DNA of 5,936 nucleotides. It comes from Desulfobacula sp. (GTDB taxonomy: Bacteria > Desulfobacterota > Desulfobacteria > Desulfobacterales > Desulfobacteraceae). The notes beneath the pieces are model-generated. The model did not search any database and was not told where the DNA came from. It worked only from the letters and a program-made list of their open reading frames with translations. Position numbers and translations under genes: made by a program. This document shows, in pieces, positions 1 to 5,136 of the stretch (the first letter of the stretch is position 1; each line of letters opens with the position of its first letter). The stretch lies in the NCBI GenBank assembly GCA_023139225.1, contig JAGLNZ010000153.1:1-5936 (forward strand), written 5' to 3'.

Positions 1-630
1 CCTGATCTTTCATCAAAAATCGTAAAAGCTGTAAGAAAATCCGTATCTATCCCTTTATTTGTAAAATTCAGGACCGGATGGGATAACAACCCTCAATTTG
101 CTGCGGATATGGCTAAAAGATTTGAAGATGCCGGGGCTGATGCACTCACCTTCCATCCAAGGATTGCACCTGACAGAAGGAACCGCCCCCCCCAATGGGA
201 TGTCATAAAGCTTGTCCAGCAAGCTGTCTGTATCCCTGTGTTTGGCAATGGGAACCTGTTTGAGGCAGAAGATGGTATTAAAATGATCAAACAAACATCC
301 TGCCAGGGTCTGTCTGTTGGCAGAATGGCAGTTGCGCGGCCCTGGCTGTTTGCCCAATGGACCAACGGATTCTCTCCCGGGGATGATATTTTTTACAATA
401 GTGCCATGAGAATGACTCGGATTCTTTTAGATCATTATAATGATCATTTTGCCGTCAAGCTGTTTAAAAAATTTTCTCCGTATTTTTGCGCTAATTTCAA
501 ATTTGGACATCACATATTAAAAAGACTGATTCGTGCGCAAACAATGGATGATATCAGAAACAACCTTGATTCAATATTTGAATCCAATCCTGAAACCCTT
601 TCAAGACCCAACCTGAATTTGTTCTTGTAA
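1..630 (+). CDS. tRNA-dihydrouridine synthase (Dus family), 5'-truncated by window edge
   Basis: The reading frame is open from base 1 to the TAA at 628-630 and gives 209 residues. This is the C-terminal two-thirds of an enzyme that normally has about 310-330 residues. Dus enzymes are cytosolic FMN/NADPH-dependent proteins that reduce specific uridines in tRNA to dihydrouridine. Family landmarks, in window-residue numbers, are VKFRTGW at 21-27 (its Lys contacts FMN), FHPR at 51-54 in place of the usual VHGR, the phosphate-binding FGNGN at 81-85, and SVGRMAVARPWLF at 105-117. Beyond that is the helical tRNA-binding C-terminal domain. The catalytic Cys lies in the missing N-terminal part and cannot be checked. 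The RPPQW stretch near residue 63, where many homologues have a Gly-x-Ala-x-Trp-like segment, and the FHPR variant suggest a subgroup rather than textbook DusA, DusB or DusC, so no symbol is given. A run of eight C at 186-193 lies inside the gene but the frame continues through it. The family is sure; the tRNA position modified is unknown. Confidence 0.93.
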   Translation, partial: PDLSSKIVKAVRKSVSIPLFVKFRTGWDNNPQFAADMAKRFEDAGADALTFHPRIAPDRRNRPPQWDVIKLVQQAVCIPVFGNGNLFEAEDGIKMIKQTSCQGLSVGRMAVARPWLFAQWTNGFSPGDDIFYNSAMRMTRILLDHYNDHFAVKLFKKFSPYFCANFKFGHHILKRLIRAQTMDDIRNNLDSIFESNPETLSRPNLNLFL

Positions 631-691
631 TATCCAAAATTATTTCAAATATTACCATAATTTTAGAATATTATTCATAACATGTTAATAT

Positions 692-714
692 AAAAAATCA
701 ATGGTTACAAACCA
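692..714 (-). terminator. Weak possible intrinsic terminator of the 98-residue protein gene
   Basis: On the - strand a perfect 5-bp stem (TGGTT/AACCA, bases 714-710 and 706-702) with a 3-nt loop overlaps the stop codon. After TTGA it is followed by six T (697-692). The stem is short and has only two G-C pairs, so it would be weak. It is the only hairpin plus T-run seen at this gene end. Confidence 0.3.
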
Positions 715-1001
715 AGGATATTAAGTCCTTCTTCAAGCTCAAAAAACGGTTTAAGATCATATTTATATCCCGGCACTCCAAAATAAATGGCCAGACTTTC
801 ACCAATGGCTTTCAGGCCTTCTGCAAGCCTTTCGTTATCCAGTTCATAAAAAGTAATGGAATTCATGCCACCGGTTTTACTGGATGAGACATAAGGTCCT
901 TTTTTATTCAAAAAATCAGGCAGGACAGGTGCCTTAAGGTATCGTTTTGCAATTTCTTTTGTACTTTCAGGGGGATAAGTGACATTTGAAATGATGACCA
1001 T
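705..1001 (-). CDS. Conserved-looking small protein of unknown function (98 aa)
   Basis: I do not recognise a named family. The gene is well supported. ATG at 1001 is preceded by AAGGAG six bases upstream, and a sigma70-like promoter lies further upstream at 1051-1080. The protein has no signal peptide or membrane helix, so it is probably cytoplasmic. It opens with a hydrophobic strand (residues 1-8, MVIISNVT). A helix follows (about 13-24), then a Pro/Gly-rich segment with LPDFLNKKGPYVSS (27-40), a strand ITFYELD (49-55), an amphipathic helix (57-74) and a last strand-helix unit (79-97). This strand/helix alternation would fit a small ferredoxin-like or dimeric alpha-beta barrel fold, which is inference only. 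It resembles, from memory, short hypothetical proteins common in Desulfobacterales that start with a similar VIISN.TYPP segment. It is divergent from yedF and shares a 253-bp intergenic region with it. It has no cysteine, which argues against a redox or sulfur-transfer role. Confidence 0.85.
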   Translation of the reverse strand: MVIISNVTYPPESTKEIAKRYLKAPVLPDFLNKKGPYVSSSKTGGMNSITFYELDNERLAEGLKAIGESLAIYFGVPGYKYDLKPFFELEEGLNILGL

Positions 1002-1050
1002 GTTTTTCTCCTTTTTTTCAAAACAATTACATTTTCTTCAATTTGGTAAA

Positions 1051-1080
1051 AGTATGGTCATATAAGGCCATGGCTGTCAA
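1051..1080 (-). promoter_or_regulatory. Sigma70-like promoter for the 98-residue protein gene
   Basis: On the - strand there is a perfect -35 box TTGACA (1080-1075), an 18-bp spacer and a -10-like CATACT (1056-1051, 4 of 6 matches to TATAAT). Transcription would start near 1044 and leave a leader of about 40 nt that contains the AAGGAG ribosome site. An 8-bp palindrome GCCATGGC (1067-1074) sits inside the spacer next to the -35 box and could be part of an operator. Confidence 0.5.
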
Positions 1081-1148
1081 ATCTTTTTAATTGGATTTTA
1101 AATTCCAGGGTTCGACCCAGAGAATATTTCCAAATGTTATATCAGCAT

Positions 1149-1182
1149 TTTCAATGACAATTGAAATCTATATTGAATATAG
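1149..1182. promoter_or_regulatory. Two adjacent inverted repeats, candidate operator of the yedF promoter
   Basis: Two perfect inverted repeats stand one base apart. The first is TTTCAAT-GACA-ATTGAAA (1149-1166). The second is CTATATT-G-AATATAG (1168-1182), a 15-bp odd palindrome. They end four bases before the -35 box at 1187, a usual place for an activator or repressor site. Both contain ATTGAA on the + strand, at 1160 and 1172, 12 bp apart. The region is AT-rich, so chance palindromes are possible. No regulator can be named. Confidence 0.4.
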
Positions 1183-1186
1183 CAAT

Positions 1187-1215
1187 TTGACATAGGGACG
1201 AAGGCTTCTTAAAAT
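1187..1215 (+). promoter_or_regulatory. Sigma70-like promoter of yedF
   Basis: There is a consensus -35 TTGACA (1187-1192), exactly 17 bp of spacer, and a -10 box TAAAAT (1210-1215). Transcription should begin near 1221-1223. That leaves a leader of about 33 nt before ATG 1255 and makes a TTG codon at 1222 an implausible translation start. Confidence 0.65.
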
Positions 1216-1236
1216 TAAAATTTGGAATTAAAAATT

Positions 1237-1244
1237 AAGGAAAG
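1237..1244 (+). promoter_or_regulatory. Ribosome binding site of yedF
   Basis: The purine stretch AAGGAAAG lies about 10 bases before ATG 1255. The spacing is slightly long, but no other Shine-Dalgarno-like site is near. It favours ATG 1255 over the in-frame TTG at 1222. Confidence 0.5.
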
Positions 1245-1254
1245 CATACGTATA

Positions 1255-1869
1255 ATGACAAAAAAAATTGATTGCAGGACACTTCAATGTCCGGCACCGG
1301 TACTAAAAACAAAAAAATTTCTTGAACAAGAAGCCGCCGCAACGATTGATGTTATTGTTGACAATGAAGCTTCGGTGGAAAATGTAAGCAGGTTCTTAAA
1401 CTTCCAGGGATTTGAAGTATCTGTTGATTCTGACGGTATCACCTCAACTATATCAGGCCGAAGAGATCATAAAAAAGCAAAAAAACTGGAAACTGATTCT
1501 GAACCCATAAAAATAAAAGAAAAATCCGACGGTCAAAAAATTTTGGTCATACTCTCTTCACAGCAAATTGGAAAGGGAGATGATGAGCTTGGCCAAAAAC
1601 TTATGGTCAGTTTTGTTAAAACCTTGAAAGAGATGGGCAATGATCTCTGGCGCCTGATTTTGTTAAATCATGGGGTAAAATTTTCCACCAAAGACTCTGA
1701 AATTCTTGAAGAGCTCAAGGAGCTCAAAGCGTCCGGTGTGACCATCCTTGTTTGCGGGGCATGCCTGACCCACCTGGGATTAATGAATGATAAGGTTATC
1801 GGCGAAACAACCAATATGCTGGATACAGTGACATCAATGCAATTGGCCGACAAAGTCATTAATCTCTAA
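1255..1869 (+). CDS. yedF: Sulfurtransferase-like selenium metabolism protein YedF
   Basis: This is a 204-residue cytosolic two-domain protein. Residues 3-68 form a TusA/SirA/YedF domain with the signature CPAPVLKTK, whose Cys12 corresponds to the sulfur- or selenium-carrying Cys of TusA. A charged linker of Lys and Glu (about 70-94) leads into a DsrE/DsrF-like domain (95-204) with ILVILSSQQIGKGDDELG at its start. That domain ends with VCGACL (Cys167, Cys170) and the closing GETTNMLDTV segment typical of this family. The arrangement and length match the YedF family, which is linked by genome co-occurrence to selenium use (selD, selenoproteins, Se-dependent hydroxylases). The biochemical reaction is not settled; selenium or sulfur carriage is inferred. 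ATG 1255 is chosen because the protein then begins MTKKIDCRTL as in homologues, and because the promoter at 1187-1215 starts transcription at about 1222. No selD or selenoprotein gene is visible nearby. Its stop lies 7 bp from the stop of the convergent SPOR gene. Confidence 0.9.
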   Translation: MTKKIDCRTLQCPAPVLKTKKFLEQEAAATIDVIVDNEASVENVSRFLNFQGFEVSVDSDGITSTISGRRDHKKAKKLETDSEPIKIKEKSDGQKILVILSSQQIGKGDDELGQKLMVSFVKTLKEMGNDLWRLILLNHGVKFSTKDSEILEELKELKASGVTILVCGACLTHLGLMNDKVIGETTNMLDTVTSMQLADKVINL

Positions 1870-1876
1870 TTATCAT

Positions 1877-3139
1877 CTATTTATTATTAACAAAAAAATC
1901 ATCGATAATCTTTTGCTGCTTTAATTTTTGGCCGTAAGCTGCCGCACTTTTCTTATCCACAAATTCGGAAACCCGGACCACAAACCAGGTTTTGCCACCA
2001 CCATCCACTTTTTTGACTATGGCATCAATCTGTTTTTTCTTTAAAACAGCAATATATCTGTCAGCATGTTTCTGCTTTAAATATGCGGCTACCTGGATCG
2101 TAAACGGCTTGGGTACCTGAATCTCAATTTTCACTTTTTCCTTTTCAACTGCTTTGGATTTAAACATATGGGACATGGTACTTATCATGAAAAATCCTAG
2201 CCAGATCAAAACAATCAAAAGAGAACCCGCCTTTAAATAAAATTGCGCCTTTTCATGTTCTTTGACATATGTGATTACCTTGCCCCCAGACAAAATTAAA
2301 AAACTCAAACCAGACCCCATGAGCGCCCATGAAGTTTTCAGACAAAAGTTACACTTCCCAATAATTGTTTGTATCTTTTTGCTGATCTCAATTTTCTTCT
2401 TAAATTGTTTTTCAGGCCTTATTACGGATATTTCCTGTTGAAAAATTTCATCGGGCTTGCCAATTTTAGCTTCAATTTTCTTTTTATACTTTTTTCCCAA
2501 CACAGGATCTTTTTGCACATGCTGATAAAGTTTTTTCGCAGTAAAATCCCTTCTTTCCAACCCTAGAAAAATATCAATCATTAAAGCTGAAAGCCGTTGA
2601 TTGGTATAATGCTTTTCAGCAAGGACAGATAATACTTCCTGCTCAAATGATGTCACTATTGTTGATTGTCGAAGTTGCCCAAGCCAAAGTTCTGCAATAT
2701 CGATATCCTCCGGGTTCATTTTTAGATAAACCATAGTTCCCAATTTAAAATTTTGATTTTCAATGGAAGTATTCAATTTAAATTTTGCAATGGCGCCGGA
2801 TATTTTTTGAGTTGTTTTTTTTGCGGAAAAAGGCCAGAGAAGAAACGTATCATAAATCCTTAAGGCGTTTATATAATTCTTCTCAGCCCTATTGAGAATG
2901 CCTGACCTCTCCCAGACCTGCCCTTCTTTAATCAAATTTATCATAGCTTTCTTAGCTGTTAAATCCTTTAAAAAGCCGATCACAACAACCAGGCATGTGA
3001 TAATCACAAGCCCTGTGGTTAAAGAATTGATCCCGGGAAAGAATCTTGTGAGCCATGGCAGGATATAAAAACTCAATGGTATGGCAAACAAAGTGGTGAT
3101 CCACAGATGAACACTGATATTTCTTATAATCCAGATCAT
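1877..3139 (-). CDS. Multi-pass membrane protein with TPR-like region and C-terminal SPOR domain
   Basis: This protein has 420 residues when started at ATG 3139. Two hydrophobic helices come first (about 10-28 and 41-57). A helical region follows (about 68-230), with a TPR-like unit around GQVWERSGILNRAEKNYINA (73-92) and a possible second near 165-205. Next are a basic linker, a CNFC pair (Cys263, Cys266), and two further probable membrane helices (about 270-288 and 304-323). The SPOR domain begins at KPFTIQVAAYL (about 344) and runs to the end; WFVVRVSEF (385-393) is its typical core strand. SPOR domains bind peptidoglycan strands stripped of stem peptides, usually in the periplasm at division sites. 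ATG 3139 overlaps the PBP stop codon (ATGA) and has a purine-rich ribosome site directly upstream. An in-frame ATG at 3157 would add six residues but lacks such a site. It is the last gene of the operon, so a role with the PBP in wall synthesis or septation is likely but inferred. The domain calls are firm for SPOR and tentative for TPR. Confidence 0.85.
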   Translation of the reverse strand: MIWIIRNISVHLWITTLFAIPLSFYILPWLTRFFPGINSLTTGLVIITCLVVVIGFLKDLTAKKAMINLIKEGQVWERSGILNRAEKNYINALRIYDTFLLWPFSAKKTTQKISGAIAKFKLNTSIENQNFKLGTMVYLKMNPEDIDIAELWLGQLRQSTIVTSFEQEVLSVLAEKHYTNQRLSALMIDIFLGLERRDFTAKKLYQHVQKDPVLGKKYKKKIEAKIGKPDEIFQQEISVIRPEKQFKKKIEISKKIQTIIGKCNFCLKTSWALMGSGLSFLILSGGKVITYVKEHEKAQFYLKAGSLLIVLIWLGFFMISTMSHMFKSKAVEKEKVKIEIQVPKPFTIQVAAYLKQKHADRYIAVLKKKQIDAIVKKVDGGGKTWFVVRVSEFVDKKSAAAYGQKLKQQKIIDDFFVNNK

Positions 3140-5136
3140 TCTTCCTCTTCCACGCATAATACTTGATCTGATTTTAAAGGCACTTTCAAAACTTCAAGCG
3201 CCTGACTCTCCTCTTTTGGATTACATCCTGTTGTTGTATCCACATCTTCAAACCTGATATTATCAGGAATTGGAAAATCTCTTTCAGGGTCGGATTTGAG
3301 TGCATTCTTCATAAAATCAGCCCAGATCGGTGCAGCGATTTTACCCCCTGTAATACCAGCCTTGTTGACATCAATCAATTTTCTTCTCTTATCAAAACCG
3401 GTCCAGACAGATGCGCAAAGCGTCGGAGTAAACCCTGTAAACCAGGCATCATTATAACTATCCGTGGTTCCGGTTTTTCCGGCAGCAGGCCGGTTAAATC
3501 CCAAATGCCTGATGGATCGTGCCGACCCTCTTTCAATGACTGATTTCATCATATCCACCACCTGATAAGTAGTGGCGGGGTCCAGCACCCTTTTTTCCCG
3601 TACAATGTGCTCAAAAACAACCCTGCCGAATGCATCTTCCACCCGCCAGAAAAAAAAGGGCTTATGCATGACCCCAAGGTTGGCAAAAACCGTATACGCG
3701 GATGCCATTTCAAAGGGTGTCACGTTTGACGTTCCCAGAGCCACAGAATATACATCTTTTAATGGACTTATAATACCACAGGTTTTAGCTGTTTTGTTTA
3801 CCGCCTTTGGACCGATTTTTTCTACAATCTGGGCGGCAATCGTATTAACAGAGTTGGTCAGTGCTTTTTTTAAAATCATATCCCCTAAAAAGATCTTGTT
3901 AAAATTTTCAGGCTCCCAGTCTGTCGTTCCTTTTATCGGTATGATGACAGGCTTGTCCGTCATGATGGTCCCGGGATGGAATCCCAGAGTTTTAAAAGCC
4001 GTATAATATAGAAAAGGTTTAAAACCGCTTCCCACCTGCCTGTGGCTTCTTATAGCCCTGTTGAATTCGCTTTTGTAATAATCGCGCCCCCCCACCAGGG
4101 TTTTCACAGCACCTGACCCTGTATCAATGGCGACAAGTGCTCCCTGGGGATGCTCCGTATCCTCATCTTTGATACCCATCATGATATCAAGCCTTTCAAG
4201 ACCTTTTTTTAAAGACTGCCGGGCATAGGATTGCAGTCTTGTGTCAATAGTGGCAAACACCTTGATACCACCATGGTAAACAACATCTTCCCCGTATTTT
4301 TGGATCAGATCGTTTATCAGGGCATCTAAAAAATAACTTCCGGTTCTTGAGTCTGATTTTTCATGATGAAATTTGGGTTTGCTCAGCATTGCCTGCCGGG
4401 CTTCAAGATCAGATATGAACCCAACTTGCGCCATTCTTTTTAAAACAAGCTCACGTCTTTTTAATGCCAGGTCCAAATGCCTGTACGGATTATAATTCGT
4501 AGGGGATTTAGGCAATCCGGCAAGAAGTGCTGCCTCGGGCAGGGTTAAATCCAGGGCAGGTTTACCGAAAAACACCCTTGAAGCTTTTTCAATCCCTTGA
4601 GCACCTGCGCCAAAGTGAATCTGATTGATATAGGCATGTAAAATTTCCTGTTTTGTATTGGAAGTCTCAATCTGTAATGCCACAAGCAGTTCTTTAAACT
4701 TGCGCCGGTATGTTTTTTCAAAACTGAAAAAAAGATTTTTTGCAAGCTGTTGGGTTATGGTAGATGCCCCCTGGACCTTTCCTGATTTAAAAAGGGTAAT
4801 ATAAAGCGCTTTCAGAGTTCGAAGCTTATTGATCCCGTGATGCTCAAAAAACCTGTGATCTTCTATTGCAAGAATTGCATTGATAAAATTCTGGGATACC
4901 ATATTCAAAGGAATTGTTTTTCTGACGCCAAGGGTGATCAATACCTGTCCGTTTGAGGCGAAAATCTGGGTTTGAGGGGTTTCAATAATCCTGCTTAATG
5001 GTGAAGGCAGTTTTGGAAGCTCCTTTGTTATATGAAACACCAGAAACATCCCGGAAAGACAGGAAAGTGAAACAATAATCAAGCCGGAAAACAGGCAGAA
5101 ACGAATCAATTTTATGAATCTTAAAACCAGTCTCAA
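3136..5136 (-). CDS. mrcA: Bifunctional class A penicillin-binding protein, PBP1A family
   Basis: This 666-residue inner-membrane enzyme polymerises lipid II into glycan strands and cross-links the stem peptides in the periplasm. A short basic N-terminus and one membrane anchor (about 9-35) come first. The GT51 glycosyltransferase domain spans about 50-225. It has AIEDHRFFEHHG (90-101, catalytic Glu92), GASTITQQLAKNLF (123-136), RRKFKE (144-149, second Glu149) and the HFGAGAQGIEKASRVFFGK stretch from 174. The transpeptidase domain spans about 330-612, with SGFK (nucleophile Ser370, Lys373), SVN (429-431) and KTGT (554-557), so both activities look intact. Valine replaces the usual proline before the GS of motif 1. 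The linker between domains is short and the protein is about 180 residues smaller than E. coli PBP1a, so the OB-like insertion seems absent. The frame opens at a TGA (5142-5140), so TTG 5136 is the only sensible start. It overlaps the upstream stop (TTGA) and has AAAGGA 8 bases before it. The C-terminus ends in four Glu. Confidence 0.96.
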   Translation of the reverse strand: MRLVLRFIKLIRFCLFSGLIIVSLSCLSGMFLVFHITKELPKLPSPLSRIIETPQTQIFASNGQVLITLGVRKTIPLNMVSQNFINAILAIEDHRFFEHHGINKLRTLKALYITLFKSGKVQGASTITQQLAKNLFFSFEKTYRRKFKELLVALQIETSNTKQEILHAYINQIHFGAGAQGIEKASRVFFGKPALDLTLPEAALLAGLPKSPTNYNPYRHLDLALKRRELVLKRMAQVGFISDLEARQAMLSKPKFHHEKSDSRTGSYFLDALINDLIQKYGEDVVYHGGIKVFATIDTRLQSYARQSLKKGLERLDIMMGIKDEDTEHPQGALVAIDTGSGAVKTLVGGRDYYKSEFNRAIRSHRQVGSGFKPFLYYTAFKTLGFHPGTIMTDKPVIIPIKGTTDWEPENFNKIFLGDMILKKALTNSVNTIAAQIVEKIGPKAVNKTAKTCGIISPLKDVYSVALGTSNVTPFEMASAYTVFANLGVMHKPFFFWRVEDAFGRVVFEHIVREKRVLDPATTYQVVDMMKSVIERGSARSIRHLGFNRPAAGKTGTTDSYNDAWFTGFTPTLCASVWTGFDKRRKLIDVNKAGITGGKIAAPIWADFMKNALKSDPERDFPIPDNIRFEDVDTTTGCNPKEESQALEVLKVPLKSDQVLCVEEEE
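3140..3152 (-). promoter_or_regulatory. Ribosome binding site of the SPOR gene inside the PBP coding end
   Basis: The codons for the final Glu residues of the PBP give a purine run with two GGA cores (TGGAAGAGGAAGA) directly before ATG 3139. Spacings are about 9 and 3 bases. With the ATGA overlap this supports start 3139 and translational coupling. Confidence 0.5.

Noticed and set aside
636..664. AAAATTAT/ATAATTTT inverted repeat after the dus gene as a terminator
   Set aside because: The 8-bp stem is entirely A-T with a 13-nt loop and no T-run follows; it is likely chance in AT-rich DNA.
666..687. Palindromes GAATATTATTC and TAACATGTTA
   Set aside because: Short AT-rich palindromes between two gene 3' ends, with no promoter to regulate.
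1101..1124. GGGTTCGACCC motif resembling a tRNA T-arm
   Set aside because: The 5-bp T-stem does not pair beyond the inner bases and no acceptor, D-arm or anticodon arm surrounds it; it is at most a small hairpin.
1222..1254. TTG 1222 as the start of yedF
   Set aside because: The predicted transcript begins at about this base, and homologues start at the M-x-K-K-I-D-C segment that begins at ATG 1255.
1869..1909. ATTATC/GATAAT pair followed by CTTTT as a yedF terminator
   Set aside because: The stem is only 6 bp, A-T-rich and separated by 29 nt, too weak to support.
2369..2566. 65-residue + strand open frame
   Set aside because: It is antisense to the Lys-rich middle of the SPOR protein, which produces a Phe/Leu-rich artefact.
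3572..4006. 144-residue + strand open frame opposite the PBP gene
   Set aside because: It is fully antisense to the transpeptidase domain whose catalytic motifs are intact, and it has no recognisable content; it is a shadow frame.
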